Shown: positions 1-9,580, counted from the first letter of the stretch. The stretch: DNA of 64,000 nucleotides from JAKAWQ01 sp035509315 (GCA_035509315.1 DATJLS010000031.1:74323-138322); one strand, 5' to 3'. The notes: generated from the sequence alone by a model not told the origin. Program-made: numbers and translations.

Positions 1-1044
1 GGCGAAGGCGCCCGGCTTCTCCTGCAGGAACCAGGCGAAGTCCTCGCTGGTCATGCTGGGCGGGAGATCACGCCGCACGGTGAGCCCGGAGGCAGCGGAA
101 GCGGAGGCGGCGCGATCGGCCTCGGTTTTCGTGTTGATGGTGGCGATGGCGATGCCCCGCGTGGCGATCTCTGCGGTCATGCCGAAGGCAGCGGCGACGC
201 CGTTGGCGACGCGTCGGAGCGAGGCGCAGACCAGTGCGAGCACCTCCTCGCGATAGCCGCGGAACGTGCCGTGCAGGGTGGCGGTTTCCGCGATCTGGTT
301 GGGGGCATTGCCGCCCTCGATCATGCCGACCGTCAGGACAGCCGCGTCCAGCGGGTTCACTTCGCGCGAGACGATCGATTGCAGCCCGAGCAGCAGGTGA
401 GCCGCTGCCAGCATCGGGTCCTTCGCCAGATGGGGCATGGCGGCGTGGCCGGCCTTGCCGTGCAGGGTCACGGCGAAGCGCTGGCCCGCCGCCATCACCG
501 GGCCGGCGTGCAGCATCACCGTCCCGGCCTCGAGCCCGGGCCAGTTGTGGAAGGCGAAGATGCGTTCGAAAGGAAAACGCTCGAGAAGGCCGTCGGCAAG
601 CATCGCGCGCGCTCCGCCCGCCCCTTCTTCCGCCGGCTGGAAGATCAGCCGGATGGTTCCGTGCCAGGCGGTGTCGTGCAAGAGCAGCCGCGCCGCGCCG
701 AGCAGCGATGCCGTGTGCCCGTCATGCCCGCACGCATGCATCACGCCCGGCCGGGTCGAGGCATAGGCGAGATTGGTCTCCTCGGGGATCGGCAGCGCAT
801 CCATATCGGCGCGGAGCGCGACCGAGCGATCCGAGCCGGGGCGGGAGAGGGTGGCGACCACACCGTGTCCGCCCACGCCGGTGACGAAGGGAATGCCGAG
901 CTCGGCGAGGCGCGCGGCGACGAAGGCGGCCGTCTCGCGCTCCGCTGTCGAAAGCTCGGGGTGCGCATGAAGATGGCGGCGCCAGGCGACCAGTGTGGCG
1001 GTGGTTTCGTCGTCCATCGCCAGAGGGATCCTCTCAGCTTCCAT
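1..1044 (-). CDS. M20D-type amidohydrolase, cut by left edge
   Basis: Cytoplasmic metal-dependent amidohydrolase of the hippurate / N-acyl-amino-acid hydrolase type, releasing an amino acid or similar amine from an acyl conjugate. The first 348 codons are here; the C-terminal tail lies beyond the window. Seen: RADMDALPI (residues 78-86) with a metal Asp, HACGHDGHT (103-111), FQPAEE (135-140) carrying the catalytic and metal Glu, GKAGHAA of the dimerisation domain, and SEDF near the cut end. No signal peptide. The start taken gives MEAERIPLAM; an ATG nine codons later (1017) is also possible, and neither has a good ribosome site. It is divergent from the hydrolase at 1328. The real substrate cannot be read from sequence. 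Confidence 0.88.
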   Translation of the reverse strand, partial: MEAERIPLAMDDETTATLVAWRRHLHAHPELSTAERETAAFVAARLAELGIPFVTGVGGHGVVATLSRPGSDRSVALRADMDALPIPEETNLAYASTRPGVMHACGHDGHTASLLGAARLLLHDTAWHGTIRLIFQPAEEGAGGARAMLADGLLERFPFERIFAFHNWPGLEAGTVMLHAGPVMAAGQRFAVTLHGKAGHAAMPHLAKDPMLAAAHLLLGLQSIVSREVNPLDAAVLTVGMIEGGNAPNQIAETATLHGTFRGYREEVLALVCASLRRVANGVAAAFGMTAEIATRGIAIATINTKTEADRAASASAASGLTVRRDLPPSMTSEDFAWFLQEKPGAFA

Positions 1045-1327
1045 TGTCCGGTTCCGAACGATCAGGGGCAGGCTGCGAAAATACACTCATACGGCGCCAT
1101 GACGGGTTCTGCCACCGGTCTGGCCCGCTTCCAGGCAGGCAATGGGCGGCGAGCAGACAGGCTGGTCCATGAAGCGAGGGCGCGTCCCAGGAATCATTTT
1201 GCGCTGATTTCTGTGATGAAACGATTCAATCCGCCCGGCGGCCGTCAACCTCGAATTCATGCATAGTGCTTGCCGAAATCCTGTGTCGCCGAAATCCTGC
1301 GCCAATGAGAAGGGTTGGAGGAAAATC
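1045..1327. promoter_or_regulatory. Divergent intergenic region
   Basis: 283 bp between the divergently transcribed M20 hydrolase and alpha/beta hydrolase; promoters for both must lie here. I see no convincing sigma70 pair or operator palindrome. Confidence 0.35.
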
Positions 1328-2311
1328 ATGATTCCCGTTTCAAATGAAACGCCTTTTCCGATGGGGCGCGTGGACTTCGCTGCGCAGGGCAATGTAGCAT
1401 TCTCGTCTTCCGTGGAAGAGAATCCTGTGATGTTCGACGATGCCTCATCGCGTGGCTTTCCATCCGTCGCGCATGCGGCGAAGCGGATCGAGATCGAGGG
1501 ATCGAGACTGAACATTTTCGAGTTTGGAGCCGGGGATCCCGTGATTCTCGGCACGAGCTATCTGTGGGACATGCGGATGTGGCGTCCTCAGATAGAGAGC
1601 CTTGCGAAGCGCTATAGAGTGATCGTTCCGGAGCTCTGGGGCCATGGTGGATCCGGCCGGCTTCCTGTCGCGACCACGAGCATGCAGGACCTCGCGAAGC
1701 AACATCTGACAATGCTGGATCATCTCGGCGTGAACCGCTTTGCTCTGGTCGGCCTGTCGCTGGGCGGCATGTGGGGAGCGGAATTGGCGATGATGATCCC
1801 GGAGCGGGTATCCTCCCTGGTGCTCATGGGAACTTCTCTTGCGGACGAGCCCGCCGCCACGAGGGAGCAGTATTCCGCCATCCTCGGCACCATAGAGAGG
1901 CAGGGCATGCTGCCTGACGCCCTGCGCGAGGCGATCGTGCCCCTTTACTTCTCGCCCTCCGTGGCAAGCCGGAAGCCTGGGCTGCCGGCAGAGTTCGACG
2001 TCGCGCTCCGCGGCTGGAACCGCGAGCGGCTGATCGATAGTGTCGTTCCGCTCGGCCGCATCATTTTCGACCGCCGCGATGCCATGGACGATCTCGCGAA
2101 GCTCAAGATGCCGGTGCTGGTGATGACCGGAGCCCACGACATCCCGCGTCCCCCCGAGGAGGGACGGCGCATGGCCGAATGCCTGGGCTGCCGCTTCGTG
2201 GAAATTCCGGAAGCCGGGCACATTTCCAGTCTGGAGGCGCCCGAATTCGTGACCGCCGCCCTGGAGGCGTTTCTTGCGGAACAAAGCCTTCCGGTGATCA
2301 GAGCGCGATAA
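1328..2311 (+). CDS. Alpha/beta-fold hydrolase
   Basis: 327-residue alpha/beta hydrolase. The catalytic triad is readable: nucleophile Ser144 in GLSLGG, Asp271 in MTGAHD and His298 in EAGHIS; the oxyanion strand ends in GTSYLWD and is followed by ELWGHGGSG, as in 3-oxoadipate enol-lactonase / haloperoxidase-like members. No signal peptide, so cytoplasmic. I chose the ATG at 1328 because GGAGG lies a few bases upstream; an ATG at 1259 in frame has no such site. It is a single gene converging on the ABC operon to its right. The substrate is unknown; hydrolysis of a small ester or lactone is the family-level inference. Confidence 0.85.
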   Translation: MIPVSNETPFPMGRVDFAAQGNVAFSSSVEENPVMFDDASSRGFPSVAHAAKRIEIEGSRLNIFEFGAGDPVILGTSYLWDMRMWRPQIESLAKRYRVIVPELWGHGGSGRLPVATTSMQDLAKQHLTMLDHLGVNRFALVGLSLGGMWGAELAMMIPERVSSLVLMGTSLADEPAATREQYSAILGTIERQGMLPDALREAIVPLYFSPSVASRKPGLPAEFDVALRGWNRERLIDSVVPLGRIIFDRRDAMDDLAKLKMPVLVMTGAHDIPRPPEEGRRMAECLGCRFVEIPEAGHISSLEAPEFVTAALEAFLAEQSLPVIRAR

Positions 2312-2332
2312 CCGGAAATCATCGCGCTCTGA
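2298..2332. terminator. Bidirectional terminator-like hairpin
   Basis: Perfect 12-bp inverted repeat (TCAGAGCGCGAT / ATCGCGCTCTGA) with an 11-nt loop. It starts inside the last codons of the alpha/beta hydrolase and sits between two convergent genes. It lacks a long T run, so it is called terminator-like. Confidence 0.6.
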
Positions 2333-2372
2333 CGATAATTTCCCCGCGGGGGCGGCCTGTTGGCCAACTGGG

Positions 2373-3338
2373 TCAGGCGGCCTCGTCACGCCCTTTGGCC
2401 AGGGCCAGCACGCCGATGATGATGAGCCCGGTGACGACATAGCGCACGCCCGCGCCGACGCGCATCACGTTCAGCATCGTTACCACGAGGTCGAGGAGAG
2501 TCGCGGCACCCCAAAGCCCGGCCGGGCTCGCCTGTCCGCCGGTGATGGAGGTGCCGCCCAGCACCACCACAGCGATCGACATCAGGAGATAATCGGCGCC
2601 CATATCGAGGGCTGCGCCGCCGGAATAGGCAGCGAGCAGGATGCCGGCGATGGCGGCAAGGATCGCCGAAAGCAGATAGACGGAAGCCAGCGTGCGGCGC
2701 ACGGCGAGACCCGCGAGCCGCGCGGCGCGCGCATTCTGCCCGACCGCCAGCACCGCCCGCCCGAAGACCGAACGGCCGAGGACCACCGCGACGAAAACGG
2801 TGAAGATGATGAAGAGGAGCGCGATCAGCGGCACGCCGAGCAGCCGGGCGGCGCTGAACGAGACGAGCAGCGGCGCCGGTGGGGCGTTCGTCGTGCGCGA
2901 ATAGGCGATCGCCATCGATTGGAACACGAAGCCCGAGGCGAGCGTGCCGATCATCGGCGGGATGCGAAGGCCCTGGATCAGCAGAACATTGAACACCCCC
3001 GCGGCGATCCCCACCCCGACACCCGCGGCGAGCCCCGCCAGCAGCCCATGATTGCTGCCGTTCATCAGCCCGATCGCGATGTAACCGGCGAAGGTCATCA
3101 CACCCGGGATCGAAAGATCGATATTCCCGGGGCCGGCCGCGATCGCGAACATCTGGCCGATGCCGACAATGGCGTAGAAGGTCGCGAATTGCAGCGCGAC
3201 GGCGAGCGTCGCCAGCATGCCGCGGCCCTGCACGACGAGGGCGGTCACCAACCAGACGACGAGTGCGGCGCCGAACGACCAGATCCAGGGCCGCGCATCG
3301 AGCCAGGCGCGCACGTCGCTTCTCACGCGCCGCTCCAT
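2373..3338 (-). CDS. CUT2-type ABC transporter permease (system B, second permease)
   Basis: 321-residue inner-membrane permease of the ribose/xylose (RbsC) family, with about eight to nine hydrophobic helices. Family hallmarks: NIDLSIPGVMTFAG in the first third and GGTSITGGQASPAG near the C-terminus. The start MERRVRSDV overlaps the end of the upstream permease gene by 16 bp, implying translational coupling and probably a heteromeric channel. Last gene of the nine-gene minus-strand ABC cluster. The solute is probably a sugar, polyol or nucleoside by family; not determinable here. Confidence 0.88.
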   Translation of the reverse strand: MERRVRSDVRAWLDARPWIWSFGAALVVWLVTALVVQGRGMLATLAVALQFATFYAIVGIGQMFAIAAGPGNIDLSIPGVMTFAGYIAIGLMNGSNHGLLAGLAAGVGVGIAAGVFNVLLIQGLRIPPMIGTLASGFVFQSMAIAYSRTTNAPPAPLLVSFSAARLLGVPLIALLFIIFTVFVAVVLGRSVFGRAVLAVGQNARAARLAGLAVRRTLASVYLLSAILAAIAGILLAAYSGGAALDMGADYLLMSIAVVVLGGTSITGGQASPAGLWGAATLLDLVVTMLNVMRVGAGVRYVVTGLIIIGVLALAKGRDEAA

Positions 3339-4300
3339 CGGTTGAGCGCGCGCAGCCCCAGCACGACGATCAGGATCCCGCCCTGCACACTCAATTGCCA
3401 ATCGGTCGAGATATCGAGGAAGGAGAGAAGCGAGCCGGCGAGCAGCATGATCCACGCGCCGATGACGGTGCCGGTCGGCGTCACGATGCCGCCCACGAAT
3501 TCCCCGCCGCCCACGATGACGGCGGCGATGGAGACCAGCGTATATTGCGTGCCCACCGTGGCATCGCCGGCCGTGTTGAGGCCGGTGAGGGCGAGGCCGG
3601 CTGCCACGCCGCAGGCGCCCGCCACCGCATAGAGCATCATTCTTCCGGCGAGCAGCGACCAGCCGGCATGGGCGACCGAGCGCGGATTGCCGCCGATCCC
3701 GCGCAAAACCACGCCGTAGGAGGTGTGCATCAGGAGCAGTTCGCCGCAGACGGCGAGCAGGATCGAGGCCAGGACGGGCAGCGGGACAAGCGGCGGTTGC
3801 CATGAGAGGAGCGCGGGCAGCCAGGAAGGCGGCGCGCCGCCCGGGTTCGGCAGGACCAGAAGGGCAAGGCCGAGCCAGACGAAGGAGGCACCGAGCGTGA
3901 CGACGATGGAAGGCAGCCGCCGCACATGGATGAGCGCGCCCATCAACGCATAGGCGCCCACGAGGGCGGCGAGAGCAAGCCAGCCGAGGAGAGGATGCGC
4001 GGCGAGCAGGGTCGCGGCGATGCAGTTGACGAGCGACAGGAACGGCCCGATGCCGAGATCGATATCGCCGACCGTGATGACCGCCATCTGCGCCATGGCG
4101 GCGAAGATGGCCGGCAGCGTGAAATTGAGCAGAACCGTGAGCCCGAAATAGCTCGTCGCCCGCGGCTGCATCGTGAAGATCGCACCCAGGATCACGATGA
4201 GCGCGGCGGCAGGCAGCCCGACGCGCAGCACGCTCCCATGATGCCGCGCACGATACCGTGCGCCCTGTGGGCTCATGTCGGCCGCAGCGTCAGACGGCAA
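3323..4300 (-). CDS. CUT2-type ABC transporter permease (system B, first permease)
   Basis: 325-residue membrane permease of the RbsC family. Seen: long hydrophobic helices from residue ~27, GDIDLGIGPFLSLVN (the usual ISVG-type loop), and GGGEFVGGIVTPTGTVIG near the C-terminus, matching GGTSLxGGxGxxxG of the family. The gene begins 11 bp inside the end of the ATPase gene at 4290 and overlaps the next permease, so all three proteins are likely made in step. A second Met at residue 9 is an alternative start. Two different permeases in one CUT2 system suggest a heterodimer. Confidence 0.88.
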   Translation of the reverse strand: MPSDAAADMSPQGARYRARHHGSVLRVGLPAAALIVILGAIFTMQPRATSYFGLTVLLNFTLPAIFAAMAQMAVITVGDIDLGIGPFLSLVNCIAATLLAAHPLLGWLALAALVGAYALMGALIHVRRLPSIVVTLGASFVWLGLALLVLPNPGGAPPSWLPALLSWQPPLVPLPVLASILLAVCGELLLMHTSYGVVLRGIGGNPRSVAHAGWSLLAGRMMLYAVAGACGVAAGLALTGLNTAGDATVGTQYTLVSIAAVIVGGGEFVGGIVTPTGTVIGAWIMLLAGSLLSFLDISTDWQLSVQGGILIVVLGLRALNRWSGA

Positions 4301-5768
4301 TGCTCTGCCCCGCGCCGAAAGACGCCCTGATCACGCGTTCTTCGGTGAGGTCCGCGTGCGCGATCTCGTCGGTGATCATTCCGCGATAGAAGACATAGAC
4401 CCGGTCGCAATTCACGAGCTCGGTATTCTCCGTCGTGTACCAGAGGAAGGCGCGGCCTGCCTCGGCCGCGCGGTGCACATGCTGATAGAGTTCGTGTTTG
4501 GTGGCGATATCGACCCCGCGCAGCGGATCGTCGAAAAGGATGATATCCGCCTCGGCGGCGAAAGCGCGCGCGACCAGCACCTTTTGCTGGTTGCCGCCGG
4601 AGAGGCTGGTGATCGGCCGCCCGATATCAGGCGTGCGGATGGCAAGCCGTGTCCGCCATTCCTGGGCGAGCGCCGCCTCACGCGCAGGGTTGAGAAAGCC
4701 GAACCGCGCCAGCGCGCGGAGCCGGCTGATCGTCGTGTTGTGTCCCACCGACCAGAGCGGGAAAATTCCCTCGGTGCGGCGATCACCGCTCACATAGGCA
4801 ACCGAGCCTTTGACACTGAGGGAAGTGGCCGGACGGAAGGCGGCATCGAAGACCGCCTGCAAAAGCTCGCGCTGCCCATGGCCGGCAAGGCCGGCAAGAC
4901 CGACCACCTCGCCCGCCCTGAGCTGCACGCGGAACGATGCCCCCGCGCGCGCCGGCTGCTCGACACGGATCTGCTCGCCCACGCCTCGCCAGCCCGGCGC
5001 GTGGGTAGGCTCCGCGCCGCGGACGACACCCATCATCTCGACCAGCTGGGCCTCGGTGAGCGCATCGGCCGCGCCGCTGCCCACCACCTGCCCGTCACGC
5101 ATCACGAAAACCTCATCGGCATGGCCGAGAATCTCGGGCAAGCGGTGCGAGATGAAGACAACCGCGATGCCGCGGGCGCGCGCCTCTCCGGTATAGCGCA
5201 GCAATTGCTCGGCCGCCGTCGCGTCGAGCGAGGCGGTGGGCTCGTCAAGGATGACGAGCCGCACCGGATGGTCGGTCTCGGTGAAGGCGCGCGCCGTCTC
5301 GACCATCTGCCGCTGCCCGATCGGGAGTTCGCCCACCGGTCGGCGCGGATCGATGCCATGATCCGGGAAGATCGCCTGCAGCGCATCGCCGATCAGCCGC
5401 CGGGCACGCCGCCGCCAACCGGGACCGGCGAGGGCGGGGTGAAAGACCCGCGTGTTCTCCGCAGCACTCAGGTTCGGGCAGAGAGAGAGCTCCTGGAACA
5501 CGCAGCGAATGCCGAGCGCGCTCGCGCGCCGCACGCCATACCCATCCCCGACCGCGTGGCCGGCGACGCGGATCTCCCCGGCATCGGGCGCGAGCGTGCC
5601 GGCGAGGATCTGCATCAGCGTCGATTTTCCGGCGCCGTTATGGCCGACGACGCTCACCATCCGGCCCGACCGGATCGTAAGATCGACGCCGGCCAGAGCG
5701 CGGACGGCGCCGAAGCTCTTGCTGATGCCGCTGAGACGGACGAAAGCGTCGCCGGCTTCGTCCGTCAT
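4290..5768 (-). CDS. CUT2-type sugar ABC transporter ATPase (system B)
   Basis: 492-residue ATPase with two fused nucleotide-binding domains, as in RbsA/XylG. Domain 1: Walker A GHNGAGKST, degenerate signature PIGQRQMVE, Walker B VILDEPTASLD. Domain 2: Walker A position changed to GLAGHGQRE, signature LSGGNQQKV, Walker B-like IILFDDPLRGVD. It would power uptake through the two permeases immediately downstream. The ATG at 5768 (MTDEAGDAF) leaves a 44-bp gap after the binding-protein gene; earlier in-frame starts would overlap that gene heavily. The non-canonical domain 2 Walker A is usual for this family. Confidence 0.9.
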   Translation of the reverse strand: MTDEAGDAFVRLSGISKSFGAVRALAGVDLTIRSGRMVSVVGHNGAGKSTLMQILAGTLAPDAGEIRVAGHAVGDGYGVRRASALGIRCVFQELSLCPNLSAAENTRVFHPALAGPGWRRRARRLIGDALQAIFPDHGIDPRRPVGELPIGQRQMVETARAFTETDHPVRLVILDEPTASLDATAAEQLLRYTGEARARGIAVVFISHRLPEILGHADEVFVMRDGQVVGSGAADALTEAQLVEMMGVVRGAEPTHAPGWRGVGEQIRVEQPARAGASFRVQLRAGEVVGLAGLAGHGQRELLQAVFDAAFRPATSLSVKGSVAYVSGDRRTEGIFPLWSVGHNTTISRLRALARFGFLNPAREAALAQEWRTRLAIRTPDIGRPITSLSGGNQQKVLVARAFAAEADIILFDDPLRGVDIATKHELYQHVHRAAEAGRAFLWYTTENTELVNCDRVYVFYRGMITDEIAHADLTEERVIRASFGAGQSIAV

Positions 5769-5812
5769 GCGGCGCGCCGCCAGATCGACGACAACGTTAT
5801 CGGCGACAATGC

Positions 5813-6892
5813 CTAAGGCACGCCGTTCGGAATCGGCGATGCCGGCGGGACCGCGTTGGAGAGATTGGCGGCGATCAGCTCCTGCGTCCATTTCTGGCTG
5901 TAGAGCGGCGTCGAGACACCACCCTCCGGCACCGCCTTGAGCCAGGAATCGAGATCCTGCTGGTCGATGACGAGGAGAGGCACATTGACGGTCTTCGGCA
6001 CTTTCGCGCCGGCCAGAATCTGCTGGGCGACCCAGAAGGCGATCGAGGAAACCCCGGGCGCGGAGGAGAGCGAGAAGGTGGGGTACCCGCCCGGCGCCCC
6101 GGAGAGCTGCTTCCAGAGGGCCAGCTCATCCTGGCGGTTGCCCATGATGATCAGAGGTGTCGGCCGTCCTGCCGCCTTGAACGCCTGATAGGTGCCGTAG
6201 CCGTCTCCGCCCTGGGTCACCACCGCGTTCACGGTCGGCAGCGTTGGCAGGATGCCGGCAACCTCCTTCTGGGCGATCGACTGCGTCCAGTTCCCGTGCA
6301 CCGAGGCGACGAGCTTGATGCCGGGATATTTGGCGAATCCCTCGACGATGCCCTGATGGATGTCGTTATCGACCGAAGTGCCGGCGATGCCGCGCACCTC
6401 GAGCACATTGCCTTTGTCGCCAAGCTTGCCGGCGATATAGTCAGCCTCCATCTTGCCCATATCGACATAGTTGTACGCCACCTTGTAGGCGCAGGGCGCC
6501 GTGGCGAGGCTGTCGAACACCACCACGACGATATGGGCGTTGCAGGCCTGCTGGATCACGCCATTGAGCGCGGTGGGCGAGGCGGCGTCGATCACGATCG
6601 CCTTCCAGCCTTCGAGCGTGAGATCACCGATCTGCGAGGCCTGTTGCGGCGCCGAATTGTCGGCGTTCACCACTTTGGTCTTGGCGACGACGTCGCCCGA
6701 GACAGCTTGCTGAGAGGCGAGGCTCCACATCTTCAGCATCTGCTGGCGCCAGCTGTTGCCGGCATAGGAATTGCTGAGCGCGATGCCATCCTGCGCCGTG
6801 CTCACACCGGCGGCGCGCGCCGGAGCACCGGCGAGCATGAGGGGCAGCGCGGCGCCGATGGCCGCTCCGATCAGGTGTTTCTTGAGTTTCAT
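5813..6892 (-). CDS. Periplasmic sugar-type binding protein, copy 1 (system B)
   Basis: 359-residue exported solute receptor of the periplasmic binding protein type I (Peripla_BP_4) class. The N-terminus MKLKKHLIGAAIGAALPLML followed by an AxA-like site before AGVSTAQDG is a Sec signal peptide. A GGGGAG ribosome site precedes the ATG. Core segments include IVIDAASPTALNG, EVRGIAGTSVDNDIHQGI and VVTQGGDGYGTYQAF, shared almost word for word with the neighbour at 7161-8240: the two are recent tandem duplicates. It hands solute to the ATPase/permease trio downstream. The Pro-rich C-terminal tail also occurs in the paralogue. Ligand unknown. Confidence 0.9.
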   Translation of the reverse strand: MKLKKHLIGAAIGAALPLMLAGAPARAAGVSTAQDGIALSNSYAGNSWRQQMLKMWSLASQQAVSGDVVAKTKVVNADNSAPQQASQIGDLTLEGWKAIVIDAASPTALNGVIQQACNAHIVVVVFDSLATAPCAYKVAYNYVDMGKMEADYIAGKLGDKGNVLEVRGIAGTSVDNDIHQGIVEGFAKYPGIKLVASVHGNWTQSIAQKEVAGILPTLPTVNAVVTQGGDGYGTYQAFKAAGRPTPLIIMGNRQDELALWKQLSGAPGGYPTFSLSSAPGVSSIAFWVAQQILAGAKVPKTVNVPLLVIDQQDLDSWLKAVPEGGVSTPLYSQKWTQELIAANLSNAVPPASPIPNGVP

Positions 6893-6906
6893 GACATTTA
6901 CTCCCC

Positions 6907-7007
6907 AGAGCGTGAAGACCGGAGGTGGATTCACCGCAGGTCTGAATCACGCGCCAAAACAAATGACCGAAACGGGATGGGTGAGCATGAGTGAATGCAT
7001 CCCGCTC
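6907..7007. repeat. Double-hairpin intergenic repeat, copy A
   Basis: 101-bp element just upstream of the binding-protein start at 6892. It contains two consecutive imperfect stem-loops: GCGTGA...TCACGC around GGAGGTGG/CAGGTC, then CGGGATG...CATCCCG. A copy about three quarters identical by eye (copy B, 18293-18391) lies upstream of an unrelated gene, and the first 12 bases (AGAGCGTGATGA, one mismatch here) recur at 53635. Confidence 0.65.
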
Positions 7008-7160
7008 CAGCGGCCGGGCCGTGCGGACAGGCCGGCGAGGGTTCGCCCCGGAAACGCCGTGCCCGTCTCAGATCATCCGGGCCCGCATCCGTTATCGTGG
7101 CTGAGCGGATAGGGACCGACAAGTGAGGGTAGGGGCACGGGCCTTCTGCTCTTCGCCGGG

Positions 7161-8240
7161 TTACGGCGCGCGGGTCGGAATGGGTGACGGGGGCGGAGCC
7201 GTGTTCGCGAGATTCGCGACGATGAGCTTCCGGGTCCAGTCCTGGTCATAGACACCCGTGGCCACGCCGCCCGGCGGCACCACTTTCAGCCAGGCACCCA
7301 GATCCGCCGCCGTGACAACGACGAAGGGCACATTGACGATTTTCGGCACCTTCGCACCAGCCAGGATCTGTTGCGCGACCCAGAAGGCGATGGAGGAAAC
7401 GCCGGGGGGCGAGCCGATCGAAAAGGTCTCGTACCCGCCCGGCGCATCGGAGAGCTGTTTCCATAGGGCAAGCTCGTCCTGGCGATTGCCCATGATGATG
7501 AGCGGTGTCTTCCGTCCGGCAAGCTTGAACGCCTGATAGGTGCCATACCCGTCTCCGCCCTGCGTCACCACCGCGTCCACCTTCGGCAGCGTCGGCAGGA
7601 TGCCGGCAACTTCCTTCTGCGCGATCGACTGGGTCCAGTTTCCGTGCACCGAGCCGACCAGCTTGATGGCAGGATATTTGGCGAAGGTTTCAACGATGCC
7701 CTGATGAATGTCGTTATCGACCGAGGTTCCGGCCACGCCGCGCACCTCGAGCACATTGCCCTTGCCGTTGAGCCGCTTGGCAACATACTCGGCTTCCGAC
7801 GTGCCCCAGTTCACATAGTTCAGCGCGACCTGATAGGCGCAGGGCGCGGTGGCGAGGCTGTCGAACACGACCACCACGATATGCGCGCTGCAGGCCTGCT
7901 GGATCACGCCGTTGAGCGCGGTGGGCGAGGCGGCGTCGATCACGATCGCCTTCCAGCCTTCGAGCGTGAGATCGCCGATCTGCGAGGCCTGTTGCGGCGC
8001 CGAATTGTCCGCATTCACCACCTTGGTCCTGGCGATCACGCCGTCCGCGATGGCCGCTCTTGAGGCGAGGTCCCAGATGGCCAGCATCTGCTGGCGCCAG
8101 GTGTTGCCGGCATAGGCATTGCTGAGCGCGATGCCGTCCTTCGCCGTGCTGAGATCGGCGGCGCACGCCGGAGCACTTGCCAGCGCGAGCGGCAGCGCGG
8201 CGCCGACGAACGCTCCGATCAGGCATTTCCTGAGTTTCAT
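7161..8240 (-). CDS. Periplasmic sugar-type binding protein, copy 2 (system B)
   Basis: 359-residue paralogue of the protein at 5813-6892, same length and same segment order (ALSNAYAGNTWRQQML, IVIDAASPTALNG, VRGVAGTSVDNDIHQGI, QGGDGYGTYQAFK, IMGNRQDELALWKQL). Signal peptide MKLRKCLIGAFVGAALPLAL with cleavage near ACAADL. Differences cluster in the N-terminal third and near the C-terminus, for example YVNWGTSEAEYVAKRL against YVDMGKMEADYIAGKL, so the two copies may differ in ligand range. The upstream gap to the next binding-protein gene is 134 bp, so system B may have its own promoter here. Confidence 0.9.
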   Translation of the reverse strand: MKLRKCLIGAFVGAALPLALASAPACAADLSTAKDGIALSNAYAGNTWRQQMLAIWDLASRAAIADGVIARTKVVNADNSAPQQASQIGDLTLEGWKAIVIDAASPTALNGVIQQACSAHIVVVVFDSLATAPCAYQVALNYVNWGTSEAEYVAKRLNGKGNVLEVRGVAGTSVDNDIHQGIVETFAKYPAIKLVGSVHGNWTQSIAQKEVAGILPTLPKVDAVVTQGGDGYGTYQAFKLAGRKTPLIIMGNRQDELALWKQLSDAPGGYETFSIGSPPGVSSIAFWVAQQILAGAKVPKIVNVPFVVVTAADLGAWLKVVPPGGVATGVYDQDWTRKLIVANLANTAPPPSPIPTRAP

Positions 8241-8374
8241 CCCATTCTTCCCCAAGATGAACAAGGCCACGACGGATCGCCTCGTGCTTCCGCCAAGGCT
8301 ATGAAATCGATTGCGAACGGAAGCGGGAGCGTGGCGAGCAAACGTCGTCACGCTTCCGCGGCCGGGTGGCGCTG

Positions 8375-9505
8375 TTACTTGCCCCAGATCTTTCGGTATG
8401 CGCTCTCGTAGCCATTGGTCGGGTCATAGAGATTCTGCGGCCCGCCATCGCTGTTGAGATTGTCGTGCACGAAAAGGTGCACCGGATCGACGAAGCCGCT
8501 CGGCGGCGCCCCGGCAAAGGCGCGATTGAGCTCATCGATCGTCTGCCAGCCCTGCATGCGGAGCGGCTCGGCCACAGTCGCCACTTGGTATTGCTGCGAA
8601 CGGATGCGCTCGAAGGCGGAGACCGATCCATCGCCGGCGGAGATGCTGAAGGGCGGGCTCGTGTCCGAGACACCGGCCGATTGCAGCGCGGGGGCCATGA
8701 AGTCGAAATAGAGATCGTTGATGCCGATCGAATAGGTCCATTTCTTGCCGTACTGCTCGAGCAGCGCGGTGGTGAGCTGGCCCATGCGCGAGGAGACATA
8801 GGCGAGCGGTGTATCCTTGAGCGCAAGCAGCGTGCATGCCGTGCATTTCTTGAGCCACGCCACCATTGCGTCGGACTTGGCGATCGCGACCTTGTATTCG
8901 GAGTCGGTGAAGATCACCACGCCGGCATGGCCGTCGGATTGGGCCACCGCATAGAGTGCCGCCGCCTTGCCGACATCGGGGGGGTTGGTGGTGACGTTCC
9001 AGAACACGTACGGGTTGTGCAATGTCCCGGCTGTTCCGCCGGCGTGCCAGCCGACCACCTTGATCCCGAGCTTCTCCGCCTGCTCGACGAGCGGAGCCGA
9101 CTGGATCGCATCGACGCTGCCGAGAATGATCCCATCCGGCTTGAGCGAGATCGCCTGGGAGAGGGCCGCGTTCTGCCCCGAGACCGTGCCCGCGCCATCA
9201 AGGATGCGGAAGTTCCAGCCGATGATCTTTGCCGCCTCTTCCGCGCCCATGCCGACACCGCGCGCGCCGCCATTGCGCATGTCGTTCGCGACATAGACCA
9301 CGGTCTTGCCGGGAACCGCCTTGGGCCCGGTGGTCGGGCCGGTCCAGGGGATCACGGGATTCGTCACCTCGGCCACGTATTTCTTCGCGTATTGAAGGAA
9401 CGAATCGTCGGCATGCGCGCGCGCCGCGAAAAACGTCGTGGCGGCGGCAAGGCCGAGCGCACCTCGCCATATCAGGGCGGTGGCCCGGCGGATCTTTTCC
9501 TGCAT
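8375..9505 (-). CDS. Periplasmic binding protein, second type, copy 1 (system A)
   Basis: 376-residue exported binding protein of the sugar-type periplasmic family, clearly different from the pair downstream. Signal peptide ends around ARAHADDSF. A strong AGGAGG site precedes the ATG. Core: NPVIPWTGPTTGPKAVPGKT, IILGSVDAIQSAPLVEQAEK, VIFTDSEYKVAIAKSDAMV, and the C-terminal PPSGFVDPVHLFVHDN. It pairs with the neighbour at 9581, with which it shares most positions. A Cys pair (KKCTACTLL) recurs in the neighbour as RKCAGCRIL, suggesting a disulfide in the periplasm. Ligand not predictable. Confidence 0.88.
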   Translation of the reverse strand: MQEKIRRATALIWRGALGLAAATTFFAARAHADDSFLQYAKKYVAEVTNPVIPWTGPTTGPKAVPGKTVVYVANDMRNGGARGVGMGAEEAAKIIGWNFRILDGAGTVSGQNAALSQAISLKPDGIILGSVDAIQSAPLVEQAEKLGIKVVGWHAGGTAGTLHNPYVFWNVTTNPPDVGKAAALYAVAQSDGHAGVVIFTDSEYKVAIAKSDAMVAWLKKCTACTLLALKDTPLAYVSSRMGQLTTALLEQYGKKWTYSIGINDLYFDFMAPALQSAGVSDTSPPFSISAGDGSVSAFERIRSQQYQVATVAEPLRMQGWQTIDELNRAFAGAPPSGFVDPVHLFVHDNLNSDGGPQNLYDPTNGYESAYRKIWGK

Positions 9506-9580
9506 CGTTTCTGCCTCCTTTCTTGCGGCTTTCGCGGGCTCGCAGCCCCGTTCCAGCTTCTCGTGCTGCGCGCGGGCGGC

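Noticed and set aside
4275..5816. 513-codon plus-strand open frame opposite an ABC ATPase
   Set aside because: The minus strand has intact Walker motifs; the plus frame is a GC-driven shadow.
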